Of a stretch of 36,304 bases of DNA, positions 24,003 to 35,432 are shown one piece after another (the first letter of the stretch is position 1; each line of letters begins with the position of its first letter). The stretch is from contig NZ_AEDU01000017.1 of assembly GCF_000148525.1 (NCBI RefSeq), positions 1-36,304 of the forward strand, written 5' to 3'. Below the pieces are notes generated by a model. That model was given only the letters and a program-made list of their open reading frames with translations. It was not told the DNA's origin and did not search any database. The DNA is from Streptococcus mitis SK564. Lineage in GTDB: Bacteria; Bacillota; Bacilli; Lactobacillales; Streptococcaceae. The translations under genes and the position numbers were made by a program.

Positions 24003-27000
24003 TTAAAACAATTCATCAAACAAACTCAACTGGTTATCCTCTGGCATATTGCCCAGAATCCCCATTTCATCCATCTTTTCAACCAAAGTTGATGAGAGAC
24101 CACCACGTTTGCGTAGTTCTGTTTTAGAGAGGAATTCTCCCTCTTGGCGCGCCCGCACCAGTTGCTTGGCAACGTTCTCTCCCAGACCATCCATAGCAAC
24201 AAATGGCGGAATGAGGGTATCCCCATCGATAAGGAACTCTGTTGCCTGACTACGATAGAGATCGAGTTTGCCAAACTTGAAACCGCGTTCCCACATTTCA
24301 TTGACAATCTCAAGAGTTGTATAGAGGTCAATTTCCACATTAGAGGCTTCATTATTCTTCCGTTTTTCAGCGATTTCTTCCATTCTACGCTTGATAGCAT
24401 CTAAGCCCCCTCCCATGGTCTTGATATCAAAAGCCTTAGCTCGGATGGAGAAGTAAGCACAGTAATAATAAATCGGATGGTGAACCTTGAAGTAGGCCAC
24501 ACGCAAGGCCATCATAACGTAGGCTGCCGCATGGGCTTTGGGGAACATATACTTGATTTTCCCACAGGATTCGATATACCACTCTGGCACCTTGTTTGCC
24601 TTCATAGCTTCGATATAGCCATTTCGCTCCTCTTCGGAAATCTTCAACCACAAGCCCTTACGTACCCGTTCCATGATGGTAAAGGCCATCTTAGGCTCGA
24701 GACCAGCATGCATGAGGTAAACCATGATGTCATCCCGACAACCAATAACGGTTGATAGGTCTGCAATTCCTTGCTTGATCAAATCTTGTGCATTTCCTAA
24801 CCACACATCGGTACCGTGAGACAACCCAGACAGCTGAAGCAACTCTGCAAAAGTTGTCGGATGCGTCTCATCTACCATCCCACGTACGAAGTTGGTTCCA
24901 AACTCTGGAATCCCCAGCATACCCGTCGGCGTTCCGATTTGCTCAGGTGTTACCCCTAGCACATCGGTCCCTGAAAAGAGGGCCATCACGCCTTCATCAT
25001 CCATAGGAATTTCATTAGGGTCAATCCCAGACAAGTCCTGCAGTTTCCGAATCATGGTCGGATCATCATGTCCCAGTACATCGAGTTTGAGGACGTTCTC
25101 ATCGATATCGTGAAAGTTAAAGTGGGTCGTTTGCCATTCAGCAGTCACGTCATCTGCTGGATACTGGACAGGCGTAAAGTCATAGACATCCATGTAGTTT
25201 GGAATAACAACGATTCCCCCCGGGTGTTGTCCTGTTGTCCGCTTGACACCAGCTGCACCTTGAGCAAGGCGTTCCACCTCTGCATCACGATAAAACTTCC
25301 CGTAGTCTCTCTCGTAGCCCTTTACAAATCCATAGGCAGTCTTGGCAGCTACCGTACCAACCGTTCCCGCACGGAAGGCATATTCCTCACCAAAAATATC
25401 ACGCACATCCAAGTGGGCGCTAGGCTGATCTTCCCCCGAGAAGTTCAAGTCAATATCGGGAACCTTGTCCCCATCAAAACCAAGGAAGGTCTCAAACGGA
25501 ATATCCTGCCCATTTTTGCTGAGTTTGTGGCTACACTTTGGACAGTCCTTATTAGGCATATCAAAACCTGAACCGTAAGAACCATCGATGATAAACTCGC
25601 TGTACTGACACTGACCACAGACATAGTGAGGAGAGAGAGGATTAACCTCGGTAATCCCAATCATGGTCGCAACGAAACTAGAACCAACAGATCCACGAGA
25701 ACCAACCAAGTAGCCCCGTTCATTAGAGCGTTGCACCAGCATCTGCGAGGCCAGATAAATCACAGCAAATCCATTCCCAAGAATGGAAGTCAACTCTTTT
25801 TCAATCCGCAAATCAACAATATCTGGTAGCGGATTTCCATAAATCTCAAAGGCTTTCTTGTAGGTCAATTCAGCGACCGTTTCTTCAGCCTTGTCGATGA
25901 AAGGCGTATACAAGTCACCCTTAACGACCTCAACAGGTTCAAAGGTCTCTGCCAAGGCATTGGTGTTTTCAATAACCAGTTTCCGTGCTAAATCTTCTCC
26001 CAAGAAGGCAAATTCATCCAACATCTCATTAGTCGTTCTAAAATGAGCCTTTGGGAGAGGAGCTGGTTGAGCATGTTCACCATGACCGATAGTTCGGTTA
26101 ATCATAGCCCCCTGGCCTAGACTACGGACGATAATTTCACGATAAATCTCTTCTTCTGGTTCGATATAGTGAACATTTCCCGTAGCCAAAACAGGCTTAC
26201 CAAGACGATCTCCAACCTCTATCAAACTCTTGATAATGGTCTGTAGTTCTTCCATATCCTTGACCTGCTCCTTAGCAATCAAGGGAGCATAGATAGCTGG
26301 TGGCATGACCTCGATAAAGTCATAATACTTGGCCACCTCAACCGCCGCATCCACACCTTGGGAAACAACCGCATCAAAAACTTCACCTTCTGCACAGGCT
26401 GATCCTAAAATCAAGCCCTCCCGATGGGCATCTAGAACCGTTCTCGGAATCCGTGGTGCCCCTTCAAAATACTTGGTATTGGACAGAGAAACCAGCTTAA
26501 AGATATTTTTTAAACCTATCTGATTCTTGACATAAATAGTCGCATGCTTGATTCGAGCTTTTTTATAAGAATCTGGACTAATCAGATCAATATTTAGTCT
26601 AGCCAGATCAGTCACACCATGTTTTTCTGCCACCTCTTTTATAAAAATGAAAAGTAGACGACCAGTCGCTTCCGCATCGTAGTTGGCCATGTGGTGATGT
26701 TCCAAGGCCACACCAAAACGCTTAGTCAAAGGTCCCAAACCATGACGCTTATACTCAGGATAGAGATTTCTAGCAAACTCCAGTGTATCGATAACTGGCT
26801 GACTAATCTTTGACAGACCATGACGCTCATAATTGGCATTCATAAAGCCAACGTCAAAGGTCGCATTGTGGGCAACCAATACTGTATCCTTACAAAATTC
26901 TTGGAATTCTTGCAGAACTTGTTCCAGTGGTTTGGCATTTTTGACATGATCATCTGTAATACCAGTCAACTCCGTGGTAAAGGCTGACAAGGGATGCCCA

Positions 27001-28394
27001 GGATTGATAAATTCATCAAATTCGGCAATAACATTCCCCTTGTACATCTTAGAAGCCGCAACCTGAATCAAATCATTATAGATAGCTGAAAGTCCTGTCG
27101 TTTCCACGTCAAAAACCACGTAGGTCGCTTCCGACAAGTCCATCTCCACTTCGTTATAGACGATAGGGACACGGTCCTCAACGATATTGGCTTCCATTCC
27201 ATAAATCAGCTGAATTCCCGCTTTTTTGGCCGCCTTATAGCCGTGTGGGAAGGACTGGACATTCCCGTGGTCCGTGATGGCAACAGCCTTGTGTCCCCAC
27301 TTAGCAGCTGTCGCAACGATTTCTTCAACCTCTGGCAGAGCATCCATGGTCGACATGTTAGTATGAGCATGAAACTCAACCCGGCGCTCATCTTCTGGCA
27401 TCAAATCCTTCCGCTCATAGTGAACAACCTCCTGCACATCCTGCACGTTCATTGTCAAATCGCGTGTGAAGTTATTCATCTCCACATTTCCACGCACTCG
27501 TAGCCAAGAATTTTTCTTGATTAGATCAAATTTCTGAGCCTCTTCCTCATTTTTAACCCACTTTTGCATAGAAAAACTTGAAGTATAGTCCGTCATTTTA
27601 AAGTTAATTAAAACACGACCGGTTCTAGTCACTTTTTGCTCCACATCAAAAACAACCCCTTCAAAGACCAGACGATTTTCCTCAGTCGTCACTTCGATCA
27701 TAGGAGTAATCTCTGCCTTATCCAGCTTTGGTTTAGCCGCAGCCTTTTTGGCCTGAAAATCAAAGGCTGGTTTCTCTTCTGCTGGAGGTGGCGCCATCTG
27801 TTCCAGTTGCTCCATAGCACGGAGCGCTTCCTCATTGGCAGCTTGAACAATCTGCTCATTTTCAGCATGAAAGGCTTCTTCCTGCTCTTGAGTCAGCACA
27901 TCATTCTTCTCTACTTGACAGTTAAAAGTAGGAAAACCAAATTTTTCAAGTTGTTTAGCTAAATTAGGAAGATGATTCTTCTTAAAATGTTCCTTATCAA
28001 TCGCCTCTGAACCTTCAATAAACAGTTGATTACCTTCAGCACGAACTCGCAGATTTTGATAAAGAGATTTAAAGCCTTGACTAGCACACGGCCCTTCAGA
28101 AAAAGCCTCTCTATAATAGGCTTGTAAAAGTTGATTTGAAAATTCTTGAGATAGAGCCTTGATTTCAAAAACAGCTTTATTTCCTGTCTTAGAAAATTCC
28201 TCACTCAAACCTTTCTTTAATTCTAAAAAGATTTCAATCGGTAAAATATTAGAAAATACGAAATGAAACTCCCATACCTTACTAATTTTATGAACTACAA
28301 CTCGCTCAATATCAGCCTGTGATAAAGCAGATGCCTGTCTCATTTCAGCAGGCATCCCCAGTTGATTCATCAAAATTTCAAAACTGTTTGACAT
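24003..28394 (-). CDS. polC: DNA polymerase III alpha subunit, Gram-positive PolC type
   Basis: 1463 residues, the replicative polymerase of low-GC Gram-positives. In order: N-terminal domain, OB-fold region, PHP domain ([14 protein letters not shown]), an inserted DEDD 3'-5' exonuclease ([11 protein letters not shown] with D429, [23 protein letters not shown]), a zinc-binding segment (CGQC and CPKC) and the polymerase core with PDIDLNFSG catalytic aspartates. It ends with the beta-clamp-binding tail [10 protein letters not shown]. Full length and intact. Its own promoter (TGG-TAAAAT, 28430-28422) lies upstream. Confidence 0.97.
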   Translation of the reverse strand: MSNSFEILMNQLGMPAEMRQASALSQADIERVVVHKISKVWEFHFVFSNILPIEIFLELKKGLSEEFSKTGNKAVFEIKALSQEFSNQLLQAYYREAFSEGPCASQGFKSLYQNLRVRAEGNQLFIEGSEAIDKEHFKKNHLPNLAKQLEKFGFPTFNCQVEKNDVLTQEQEEAFHAENEQIVQAANEEALRAMEQLEQMAPPPAEEKPAFDFQAKKAAAKPKLDKAEITPMIEVTTEENRLVFEGVVFDVEQKVTRTGRVLINFKMTDYTSSFSMQKWVKNEEEAQKFDLIKKNSWLRVRGNVEMNNFTRDLTMNVQDVQEVVHYERKDLMPEDERRVEFHAHTNMSTMDALPEVEEIVATAAKWGHKAVAITDHGNVQSFPHGYKAAKKAGIQLIYGMEANIVEDRVPIVYNEVEMDLSEATYVVFDVETTGLSAIYNDLIQVAASKMYKGNVIAEFDEFINPGHPLSAFTTELTGITDDHVKNAKPLEQVLQEFQEFCKDTVLVAHNATFDVGFMNANYERHGLSKISQPVIDTLEFARNLYPEYKRHGLGPLTKRFGVALEHHHMANYDAEATGRLLFIFIKEVAEKHGVTDLARLNIDLISPDSYKKARIKHATIYVKNQIGLKNIFKLVSLSNTKYFEGAPRIPRTVLDAHREGLILGSACAEGEVFDAVVSQGVDAAVEVAKYYDFIEVMPPAIYAPLIAKEQVKDMEELQTIIKSLIEVGDRLGKPVLATGNVHYIEPEEEIYREIIVRSLGQGAMINRTIGHGEHAQPAPLPKAHFRTTNEMLDEFAFLGEDLARKLVIENTNALAETFEPVEVVKGDLYTPFIDKAEETVAELTYKKAFEIYGNPLPDIVDLRIEKELTSILGNGFAVIYLASQMLVQRSNERGYLVGSRGSVGSSFVATMIGITEVNPLSPHYVCGQCQYSEFIIDGSYGSGFDMPNKDCPKCSHKLSKNGQDIPFETFLGFDGDKVPDIDLNFSGEDQPSAHLDVRDIFGEEYAFRAGTVGTVAAKTAYGFVKGYERDYGKFYRDAEVERLAQGAAGVKRTTGQHPGGIVVIPNYMDVYDFTPVQYPADDVTAEWQTTHFNFHDIDENVLKLDVLGHDDPTMIRKLQDLSGIDPNEIPMDDEGVMALFSGTDVLGVTPEQIGTPTGMLGIPEFGTNFVRGMVDETHPTTFAELLQLSGLSHGTDVWLGNAQDLIKQGIADLSTVIGCRDDIMVYLMHAGLEPKMAFTIMERVRKGLWLKISEEERNGYIEAMKANKVPEWYIESCGKIKYMFPKAHAAAYVMMALRVAYFKVHHPIYYYCAYFSIRAKAFDIKTMGGGLDAIKRRMEEIAEKRKNNEASNVEIDLYTTLEIVNEMWERGFKFGKLDLYRSQATEFLIDGDTLIPPFVAMDGLGENVAKQLVRARQEGEFLSKTELRKRGGLSSTLVEKMDEMGILGNMPEDNQLSLFDELF

Positions 28395-28421
28395 TCATTT
28401 TCCTCACATTATTCTCCTACT

Positions 28422-28430
28422 ATTTTACCA
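28422..28430 (-). promoter_or_regulatory. polC promoter (extended -10)
   Basis: Minus strand TGG-TAAAAT, 28 bp before the ATG; the -35 is weak (TTTAGA at an 18-nt spacing). Confidence 0.45.
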
Positions 28431-28456
28431 TATTTAGAGGTATTTTCTAAAGACAA

Positions 28457-28481
28457 AAGGAAGCCACTAAGTGACTTCCTT
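28457..28481 (-). terminator. Terminator after fusA
   Basis: AAGGAAGTCAC, TTA loop, GTGGCTTCCTT on the minus strand, followed by TTG; an 11-bp stem with one wobble. Confidence 0.75.
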
Positions 28482-28497
28482 CTAGAGTGAAGACTGA

Positions 28498-30579
28498 TTA
28501 GTCTTCACCTTTGTTTTTCTTAATGATTTCTTCTTGTACTGACTTAGGTACATCTTCGTAGTGGTCAAATACCATCATGAATGTACCACGTCCTTGAGAT
28601 GCAGAACGAAGAACTGTTGCGTAACCGAACATTTCAGCAAGTGGAACGTAAGCACGAACGATTTGGCTGTTACCGTGTGCTTCCATACCATCTACACGTC
28701 CACGACGAGCAGTTACGTGACCCATAACATCACCAAGGTTTTCTTCTGGAACAGTGATTGTCACAAGCATCATTGGCTCAAGGATAGCTGGTTGTGCTGA
28801 TTTAGCAGCTTCTTTAAGAGCAAGTGAAGCCGCGATCTTGAAGGCAGTTTCAGATGAGTCGACATCGTGGTATGAACCATCGTAAAGCTTAGCTTTAACG
28901 TCAACCATTGGGTAACCTGCAAGAACACCGTTAGCCATAGATTCTACCAAACCTTTTTCAACCGCTGGGATAAATTCACGCGGAACCACACCACCGACGA
29001 TTGCGTTTTCGAATTCGAATCCTTTACCTTCTTCGTTTGGAGTAAATTCAATCCATACATCACCGAATTGACCTTTACCACCAGACTGACGTTTGAAGAA
29101 TCCACGTGCTTGAGTAGAAGCGCGGAATGTTTCACGGTAAGATACTTGAGGAGCACCTACGTTCGCTTCAACTTTGAACTCACGACGCATACGGTCAACA
29201 AGGACGTCAAGGTGAAGCTCACCCATACCAGAGATAACTGTTTCACCAGTTTCAACGTTTGTTTCAACGCGGAATGTTGGATCTTCTTCAGCCAATTTTT
29301 GAAGGGCAATACCCATCTTGTCTTGGTCAGCTTTAGATTTTGGCTCAACCATCAATTGGATAACTGGTTCTGGAACGTTGATTGACTCAAGGATGATTTT
29401 AGCTTTTTCATCAGTCAAAGAGTCACCAGTTGTAGTATCTTTCAAACCAACGGCAGCAGCAATATCACCTGAGTAAACAGTGTCGATTTCTTGACGGCTG
29501 TTAGCGTGCATTTGAAGGATACGTCCGATACGTTCACGTTTACCTTTAGAAGTGTTCAATACGTAAGAACCTGATTGAAGCACACCTGAGTAAACACGGA
29601 AGAATGTCAAACGACCTACGAATGGGTCTGTCATGATCTTGAAGGCAAGAGCTGCAAATGGCTCCTCATCAGATGCTGGACGAGTTTCTTCTTCGTCTGT
29701 ATCTGGGTTGATACCTTTGATTGCTGGGATGTCAAGTGGGCTTGGAAGGTAGTCGATAACCGCATCAAGCATCAATTGAACACCTTTGTTTTTGAAGGCA
29801 GAACCACACAATACTGGGAAGAATTCAACGTTGATAGTCGCTTTACGGATACCAGCTTTCAATTCTTCGTTAGTGATTTCTTCACCTTCGAGGTATTTCA
29901 TCATCAATTCTTCGTCAGTTTCAGCAACTGCTTCGATCAATTTTTCACGGTATTCTTGAGCTTGGTCAAGGTATTCAGCTGGAATATCTTCTTCAAGGAT
30001 ATCTGTACCAAGGTCGTTAGTATAGATTTCAGCTTTCATCTTGATCAAGTCGATGATACCACGGAAGTCATCTTCAGAACCGATTGGCAATTGGATTGGG
30101 TGTGCATTTGCTTGAAGACGATCGTGAAGTGTGCTTACAGAATAAAGGAAGTCAGCACCGATTTTGTCCATTTTGTTGGCAAATACGATACGTGGAACTC
30201 CGTACTCAGTTGCTTGACGCCAAACTGTTTCAGTTTGAGGCTCAACACCTGATTGTGAGTCAAGAACGGTAACCGCACCATCCAATACACGAAGAGAACG
30301 TTGTACTTCGATTGTGAAGTCCACGTGTCCTGGTGTGTCGATGATGTTTACTCGGTGGTTGTTCCATTGAGCTGTTGTCGCAGCAGATGTGATAGTGATA
30401 CCACGTTCTTGCTCTTGCTCCATCCAGTCCATTTGTGACGCACCTTCGTGAGTTTCACCGATTTTGTGGATTTTACCAGTGTAGTAAAGAATACGCTCAG
30501 TAGTTGTTGTTTTACCGGCATCGACGTGAGCCATGATACCGATATTACGAGTTTTTTCAAGTGAAAATTCGCGTGCCAT
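28498..30579 (-). CDS. fusA: Translation elongation factor G
   Basis: 693 residues. A GTPase that drives ribosomal translocation and, with RRF, ribosome recycling. G1 [11 protein letters not shown]3 DTPGHVDF and G4 NKMDK are intact and all five EF-G domains are present at normal length. RBS AATAGGAGAAAT. It lies downstream of rpsL-rpsG but has a separate promoter (TGT-TATAAT) after a terminator, so it may be expressed partly independently of the ribosomal protein genes. Confidence 0.98.
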   Translation of the reverse strand: MAREFSLEKTRNIGIMAHVDAGKTTTTERILYYTGKIHKIGETHEGASQMDWMEQEQERGITITSAATTAQWNNHRVNIIDTPGHVDFTIEVQRSLRVLDGAVTVLDSQSGVEPQTETVWRQATEYGVPRIVFANKMDKIGADFLYSVSTLHDRLQANAHPIQLPIGSEDDFRGIIDLIKMKAEIYTNDLGTDILEEDIPAEYLDQAQEYREKLIEAVAETDEELMMKYLEGEEITNEELKAGIRKATINVEFFPVLCGSAFKNKGVQLMLDAVIDYLPSPLDIPAIKGINPDTDEEETRPASDEEPFAALAFKIMTDPFVGRLTFFRVYSGVLQSGSYVLNTSKGKRERIGRILQMHANSRQEIDTVYSGDIAAAVGLKDTTTGDSLTDEKAKIILESINVPEPVIQLMVEPKSKADQDKMGIALQKLAEEDPTFRVETNVETGETVISGMGELHLDVLVDRMRREFKVEANVGAPQVSYRETFRASTQARGFFKRQSGGKGQFGDVWIEFTPNEEGKGFEFENAIVGGVVPREFIPAVEKGLVESMANGVLAGYPMVDVKAKLYDGSYHDVDSSETAFKIAASLALKEAAKSAQPAILEPMMLVTITVPEENLGDVMGHVTARRGRVDGMEAHGNSQIVRAYVPLAEMFGYATVLRSASQGRGTFMMVFDHYEDVPKSVQEEIIKKNKGED

Positions 30580-30617
30580 GAGGTTTATTTCTCCTATTTA
30601 TTTTTGATTTCTATTCT

Positions 30618-30626
30618 ATTATAACA
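30618..30626 (-). promoter_or_regulatory. fusA promoter
   Basis: Extended -10 TGT-TATAAT on the minus strand (TATAAT 30623-30618), immediately after the terminator T-tail; no clear -35. Confidence 0.55.
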
Positions 30627-30635
30627 CGATTTTAA

Positions 30636-30663
30636 TAAAAACGGATAGGCAGGACCTACCCGT
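30636..30663 (-). terminator. Terminator after rpsL-rpsG
   Basis: On the minus strand ACGGGTAGG pairs with CCTATCCGT (one G-U) around a 5-nt loop, followed by TTTTTATT. Confidence 0.8.
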
Positions 30664-30885
30664 TCTCAATCTTTTCATGCTATTGTTGGTTTCAACTTAC
30701 AAGCTGGTAAGTTGAATTGTTGCTAAGAGCTGATCGAGCTCAATTGAACTCGGGCTAGAGTTAGCTAGCCGATTTGAGCCGGAACGGGATGCTGTGTGAA
30801 AAAGATAAACTTCCTTGTATTCGTCGAATACTGCGTCAGTTTCCTATTTTCACCTTGCATCCTTACCGTTCCTAGCATCATGATT
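30664..30885 (-). other. Structured non-coding spacer between rpsG and fusA
   Basis: This stretch has no ORF worth calling but several stems. (a) 30781-30872: GGAACGG and GGATGC pair across the whole 92 nt with GCATCC and CCGTTCC (3-nt bulge). Inside them GTGAAAA/TTTTCAC and AAACT/AGTTT pair, capped by GTATTC-GAC-GAATAC. (b) around 30749-30772: TCGG and CTAG pair with CTAG and CCGA (one bulge). (c) 30691-30716: TTCAACTTAC, 6-nt loop, GTAAGTTGAA. It lies in the transcript downstream of rpsG. It could be a cis-regulatory RNA or an inserted repeat; I cannot name it. Confidence 0.5.
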
Positions 30886-31356
30886 TTACCAACGGAAGTG
30901 TGCGAATGCACGGTTAGCTTCAGCCATACGGTGAGTGTCTTCACGTTTCTTAACTGCTGCACCAGTGTTGTTAGCAGCATCCAAGATTTCTTTTGCAAGA
31001 CGGTCTTGCATTGTGTGTTCACCACGAAGACGAGCGATTGTTACCAACCAACGAAGTCCAAGTGTTGTACGACGTTCTGGACGAACTTCAACTGGAACTT
31101 GGTAGTTAGATCCACCAACACGACGTGCACGTACTTCAAGTACAGGCATGATGTTTTCCATAGCTGTTTCAAATACTTCAAGTGCATCGTTACCAGTAGC
31201 TTCTTTGATTTGCTCAAAAGCACCGTAAACGATTGAAGCAGCTGTACCACGTTTACCGTCAAGCATAACGCGGTTGATAAGACGAGTAACTAGTTGTGAA
31301 TTGTAAAGCGGATCTGGCAATACGTCACGTTTTGGAGCTCTATTTTTACGACTCAT
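30886..31356 (-). CDS. rpsG: 30S ribosomal protein S7
   Basis: 156 residues, the standard bacterial S7 length. It starts [20 protein letters not shown] and carries [15 protein letters not shown] and the C-terminal AFAHFRW. It nucleates assembly of the 30S head on the 3' domain of 16S rRNA and in E. coli is the translational regulator of the str operon. RBS AAAGGGGATAAAG; 19 bp after rpsL. Confidence 0.98.
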
Positions 31357-31375
31357 TTCTCTTTATCCCCTTTTC

Positions 31376-31789
31376 TTATGCTTTTGGACGTTTAGTACCG
31401 TATTTAGAACGGCCTTGTTTACGATCGTTAACACCTGCAGTATCAAGTGCACCACGGACGATATGGTAACGTACCCCTGGAAGGTCTTTTACACGTCCAC
31501 CACGAAGAAGCACCACGCTGTGCTCTTGCAAGTTGTGTCCGATACCTGGGATGTAGGCAGTAACTTCGATAAGGTTGCTCAAACGTACACGAGCGAATTT
31601 ACGAAGGGCTGAGTTAGGTTTTTTAGGTGTCATTGTTCCAACACGAGTTGCAACACCACGTTTTTGTGGTGAAGAAACGTTTGTTTGAACTTTTTTATGA
31701 CTGTTGTAACCAACGTTCAAAGCTGGTGATTTAGATTTTTCTACTTTTGATTTACGCGGTTTGCGAACCAATTGGTTAATTGTAGGCAT
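31376..31789 (-). CDS. rpsL: 30S ribosomal protein S12
   Basis: 137 residues. It is part of the decoding centre. The loop [12 protein letters not shown] has lysines at 56 and 57, and [11 protein letters not shown] is intact, so none of the common streptomycin-resistance substitutions are present. RBS ACAGGAGAA. First gene of the str operon here, with a strong promoter and a leader of about 130 nt. Confidence 0.98.
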   Translation of the reverse strand: MPTINQLVRKPRKSKVEKSKSPALNVGYNSHKKVQTNVSSPQKRGVATRVGTMTPKKPNSALRKFARVRLSNLIEVTAYIPGIGHNLQEHSVVLLRGGRVKDLPGVRYHIVRGALDTAGVNDRKQGRSKYGTKRPKA

Positions 31790-31955
31790 CTACATTCTCC
31801 TGTGTTTTTTTATTTTTGGTGATGATACACTTGGTGACAGCTATCATCTGTGTGTACTTTTGCAACATTTGTCAGCACGTCCCTGTACACTCTTGAGAGA
31901 CCAAAAGTAAAAAGTACCGTCTATTATTGTAACAAAATTTTCTATTGGTTGTCAA
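31790..31955 (-). promoter_or_regulatory. rpsL-rpsG promoter and structured leader
   Basis: On the minus strand, -35 TTGACA (31955-31950), 18-nt spacer, TGT-TACAAT extended -10 (TACAAT 31931-31926). The leader holds two imperfect stems: GTGTAC/GTACAC (31852-31857 with 31885-31890) and GATGATA/TATCATC (31821-31827 with 31842-31848), just before the RBS. Autogenous control by a ribosomal protein is possible but unproven. The rest of the rpsL-to-response-regulator spacer, 31956-32110, is AT-rich and contains the next operon's terminator. Confidence 0.7.
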
Positions 31956-32004
31956 GATATTTTTCTTTTTTATTGTTAATTTTAGCTCTTTTGTAGTGCC
32001 TCCT

Positions 32005-32035
32005 AAAAAAGAAAAAGGAGGAAACCAAGCCCTCC
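32005..32035 (-). terminator. Terminator of the ABC/two-component operon
   Basis: On the minus strand GGAGG, 9-nt loop, CCTCC, followed by TTTTTCTTTTTT. It lies 75 bp after the response regulator stop. Confidence 0.75.
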
Positions 32036-32110
32036 TCTAGTTACAAAATTATTTGGTTTGATTGAATAATTTCAATTTTAGCACATAATGGTTTTCTAGA
32101 TATGATAGTA

Positions 32111-32710
32111 TCACAACCAACCAGATTCTTTCGCGATATTAGCTGCCTCTGTTCGATTACCTGCATCTAGTTTTGAAAGAATATTGGTGACATAGTTTCG
32201 GACTGTTCCGTTGGATAGATAAAGTTTGTCTGCAATTTCTTGGTTAGAGAAGCCCTGAGCAATTCCCTTTAAAACTGCGATTTCTTGCTCCGTTAATGGA
32301 TTGGGATGCGTCATCACCACTTCCATCAATTCAGGCGAATACTCCTTGCCTCCTTCGAGGACAGTGTGCAAGGTATGCATGAGGTCTGCAATGCTTCTTT
32401 CTTTTAATACATAAGCATCTACTCCAGCCTTGACTGCACGTTCAAAGTAACCAGGGCGCTTGAAGGTCGTCACCACAACCACCTTTGTTTCTAAATTTTC
32501 TGCTCGTATCCACTCCAAAACTTCAAGACCTGTCTTAACAGGCATTTCTACGTCAAGGATGGCGATATCTACAGACTCCTTTTCAAATAGTTGGATTGCT
32601 TCTTGCCCATTCTTGGCTTGTAAGACAGACTCTACATCTGCTTGAAAGGCAAGCAACTGGCACATGGCATCTCGTAACATACTTTGATCTTCTGCAACAA
32701 GTAGTTTCAT
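32111..32710 (-). CDS. NarL/LuxR-family response regulator
   Basis: 199 residues. Receiver domain with phospho-acceptor D53 ([14 protein letters not shown]) and acidic pocket AEDQ near the N-terminus. The C-terminal LuxR helix-turn-helix spans about residues 139-190 ([22 protein letters not shown]). By context it is the equivalent of pneumococcal RR11. One base separates it from the kinase stop codon. It probably controls its own operon, perhaps via the palindrome upstream of the first small gene. Confidence 0.93.
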   Translation of the reverse strand: MKLLVAEDQSMLRDAMCQLLAFQADVESVLQAKNGQEAIQLFEKESVDIAILDVEMPVKTGLEVLEWIRAENLETKVVVVTTFKRPGYFERAVKAGVDAYVLKERSIADLMHTLHTVLEGGKEYSPELMEVVMTHPNPLTEQEIAVLKGIAQGFSNQEIADKLYLSNGTVRNYVTNILSKLDAGNRTEAANIAKESGWL

Positions 32711-32711
32711 C

Positions 32712-33809
32712 TTAGTTTCTCTCCTTATAAGGTAGTCGAACCTGCACTTCCGTTGGGTGTTTCTGACTGATTACACTTACTTCTCCTGAAAATGGAAGGA
32801 CACGATCTCGGACTGTATGGAACTCATCTCCTTTTATAGAAGCGAAGCCACAGCCATCATCACTTACTGTTAGAATGAGTTCCTTCTCTGTCCGTTCTAA
32901 TTTTAAGTAAGCTTTAGACGCTTGGGCATGTTTGATGATATTGGTTACTAACTCAAGCAAAATCATGGAAGCCGTTGACTCCAATTCCTGAGTTAAGCTA
33001 GCTGTATCTAGTTGATTAGCTATTTCCACCTCAATTCCAGCAATTTCTAACATCTTTTTCACAGTCTCTAGTTCGGATGTCAAAGTTCTAGACTTAAGAT
33101 TTTCCACAATGGTTCGCACTTCACGCATTGATTCTTTGCTAATTTGCTGTATTTCTCTTAATTCCTTTTCCACCTGTGGATAAGCCTGTATTTGAAATAA
33201 CTGCAAGGCTAGATCAGTTTTAACACTAATCATAGCAAAGGTATGCCCCAGACTATCATGCAAATCTTGACCGATACGACTGCGTTCATTTTCAGCAAGC
33301 AATAGATTTATCTGGGCATTTTGCTTAGCCTGAGCTTCTTTCAAATCCTCCACAATACGAATCCGAACCAAGCCAAAAGTCATTAAATCGACAAAAGCAA
33401 GAATTACAAGTAGATAGAATAGAAACTCAACTTCGATTCTCTGAAAAATCAACAGTTGGCCCACAACAAGGACTTGAGCAAGAAGAAAAGTCCAGACATG
33501 TAAAGACTTTAAACCACCTACGCTGAAATGATAACTTAAGAGATTGGATAGGAAAAAGAAAAACCAGATATAATTAACAGCAACAAAGGCAGTATTCCCA
33601 ACTACATAAGTCAGCATGAGGCCCCAATATAGCCAAGATAGGCGCTGGCTCTTAGTTGTTAAAACACCCAAATACGCCACTACAAATAGAATATCAATCA
33701 ATAAATGCCAGGCAGAAAGCCACCCAGTCACTACAGGTAGGATGGGGAAAATCATAAAAATTAAACTGGCCCAAAACATATAATGTATGCTTTTCAGTCT
33801 TTCAAGCAT
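32712..33809 (-). CDS. Sensor histidine kinase, HisKA_3 (NarX/DesK-like) type
   Basis: 365 residues. Six or so membrane helices (residues about 10-155) without a large extracellular loop, a short coiled coil ([13 protein letters not shown]), then the HisKA_3 dimerisation motif [13 protein letters not shown] with phospho-His184, and an HATPase_c domain with N-box [10 protein letters not shown] and G-box SDDGCGF. Such intramembrane-sensing kinases monitor envelope state, often with an adjacent ABC transporter. The start overlaps the permease stop (TAATG). Confidence 0.93.
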   Translation of the reverse strand: MLERLKSIHYMFWASLIFMIFPILPVVTGWLSAWHLLIDILFVVAYLGVLTTKSQRLSWLYWGLMLTYVVGNTAFVAVNYIWFFFFLSNLLSYHFSVGGLKSLHVWTFLLAQVLVVGQLLIFQRIEVEFLFYLLVILAFVDLMTFGLVRIRIVEDLKEAQAKQNAQINLLLAENERSRIGQDLHDSLGHTFAMISVKTDLALQLFQIQAYPQVEKELREIQQISKESMREVRTIVENLKSRTLTSELETVKKMLEIAGIEVEIANQLDTASLTQELESTASMILLELVTNIIKHAQASKAYLKLERTEKELILTVSDDGCGFASIKGDEFHTVRDRVLPFSGEVSVISQKHPTEVQVRLPYKERN

Positions 33810-34546
33810 TAAGCATTCTCCTTATGACCTTGAAGGTAAATGGTCAAACCAAACAAAACTGCTGAAAAAACAAGTAGATAAACTGTGGCTGATAGATTGA
33901 TGCTACCCTCGTTTAAGAAGGTCTTGAGCAACTCCATCAACTGATAAGTTGGTAGACACTTCCCGATTGCTTGCATCCAGTCTGGAAATAAAGAGATGGG
34001 CATCCAGAGTCCGCCTAAAACAGCCAAGCCTAGATAGAGAAGATTGCCCACGACAGACATCAGCTGACTAGAAGGCAAGAGTGTCAAGGTCAAGCCAAGC
34101 GCTACAAAAGCTACACTTCCTACTATCAGCAAGAGCGCAGCCCCAATCCAGCTTCCTAAAGGCATATCCACATCTCTGACCAAGTGCCCAACTGAGAAAA
34201 CAACCAGGATTGAGACCAGATAATCAACCATCATACTTGTTATCTTTGATAGATAATATTCTACCATATTTACCGGAGTATGGCGCAATGTTTTCTGCCA
34301 GTTGTTGATTTTATCTGTATGTAAAACAGCTGGGAATGAAAACATAGCTGTCGACATCATGGAAAAGGCTGTCATGGAGATGAGGTAATCACGCATAAAA
34401 TTAGCTGGTCCACCAGGTGTGTCCTGGTACATGCCTGAAAAGAATAAATAGAAGGCTGTCGGCATCCCTACGGATAATAGATAATAGACTAATTGTCGTT
34501 TGGTCAATAGAAATTCTATCTTGTTTAGTGCGATCCATTGTTTCAT
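33809..34546 (-). CDS. ABC-2 type transporter permease
   Basis: 245 residues from the ATG at 34546, chosen over in-frame ATGs at 34612 and 34555 because GGGAG is 9-10 nt upstream and the ATPase stop codon ends one base before. Six hydrophobic segments, including a GLWMPISLFPDWMQ extracellular loop typical of ABC-2 exporters. With the ATPase it forms a drug, peptide or lipid exporter; the substrate is unknown. Confidence 0.88.
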   Translation of the reverse strand: MKQWIALNKIEFLLTKRQLVYYLLSVGMPTAFYLFFSGMYQDTPGGPANFMRDYLISMTAFSMMSTAMFSFPAVLHTDKINNWQKTLRHTPVNMVEYYLSKITSMMVDYLVSILVVFSVGHLVRDVDMPLGSWIGAALLLIVGSVAFVALGLTLTLLPSSQLMSVVGNLLYLGLAVLGGLWMPISLFPDWMQAIGKCLPTYQLMELLKTFLNEGSINLSATVYLLVFSAVLFGLTIYLQGHKENA

Positions 34547-34547
34547 C

Positions 34548-35432
34548 TTAGTCATCTCCCTTCTGAGTTTCTTCAAAGATTGTATCCAACAAACTACGAT
34601 TATTAACTTCAATTTCTTGAATCCTACATCCTGCTTGCACTAACAGTTGCCAAAAAGCATCCGCTTCACGTGTAACTACTTGCAAAGCATCTTGTTTTTG
34701 TGACCAGTTTTCAACCAAGTTAGACTGCTCAATGACTTCCTTGTATGCTAGAGGAAGGATAAAGTGCTTTTCAATCTCCTCACTGCGCATGGCTAGAGGT
34801 GTTGTATCGCGAATCAACTCTCCCTTATTCAAGACCAAGATTCGGTCCGCTGTATGCTCTACCTCTTCGATATAATGGGAGGAATAGAGAATGGTAACTC
34901 CCTTAGCTTTTAGTTCCTGAACAATTTCCCAAAAGCGTTGACGAGTTGAAGTATCCATGGCAGCAGTTGGTTCATCTAAAAAGACAAGCTTTGGTCGCCC
35001 AATCAAGGTCAAGACAAAAGAGAATAGACGCTTTTGTCCACCTGACAATTTTTCTGCGAATTGCTCTTTTTGTTGCTGGTCAAACTGCAATAGTTGATTG
35101 ATTTCCTGGTTGCTCAAGGGATTTGGGTAAATGCTTTGAAAGAAAGCAATCAACTCTTTGACCTTTAATTTCTGAACGATGACATTTTCTTGAGGGAGGT
35201 AGGATCTTGTGTAGTCTAACTTAGAGCTCGTCACTGGCAAGCCTTGGATGGATACTTGACCGCTTGTGACCAGTTTATCTCCAAGCAAACAGTCCAAGAG
35301 TGTGGTCTTCCCAGCACCATTGGGACCAATCAAGGCGACGCATTCACCTTCAGCTATCTCAAAGGAAATATCCTTCAAAATAGCCTTGCCCTTGATGATT
35401 TTATTTAAGCTTTCTACCTTAATCATGTTCAT
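34548..35432 (-). CDS. ABC transporter ATP-binding protein
   Basis: 294 residues. Walker A GPNGAGKT (36-43), signature LSGGQKR, Walker B LVFLDEPTAAMD, and the H-loop SSHYIEE. The C-terminal extension after about residue 210 is common in DrrA-like exporters. RBS AAAGGAGAA. It overlaps the preceding small gene by 14 bp. Partner of the ABC-2 permease. Confidence 0.93.
   Translation of the reverse strand: MNMIKVESLNKIIKGKAILKDISFEIAEGECVALIGPNGAGKTTLLDCLLGDKLVTSGQVSIQGLPVTSSKLDYTRSYLPQENVIVQKLKVKELIAFFQSIYPNPLSNQEINQLLQFDQQQKEQFAEKLSGGQKRLFSFVLTLIGRPKLVFLDEPTAAMDTSTRQRFWEIVQELKAKGVTILYSSHYIEEVEHTADRILVLNKGELIRDTTPLAMRSEEIEKHFILPLAYKEVIEQSNLVENWSQKQDALQVVTREADAFWQLLVQAGCRIQEIEVNNRSLLDTIFEETQKGDD

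Noticed and set aside
24026..30579. Long antisense ORFs opposite polC and fusA
   Set aside because: They mirror the codon bias of highly conserved genes and resemble no protein family.
31376..31789. Streptomycin-resistance change in rpsL
   Set aside because: The KKPNS loop (K56, K57) and the RVKDLPG loop look wild-type.
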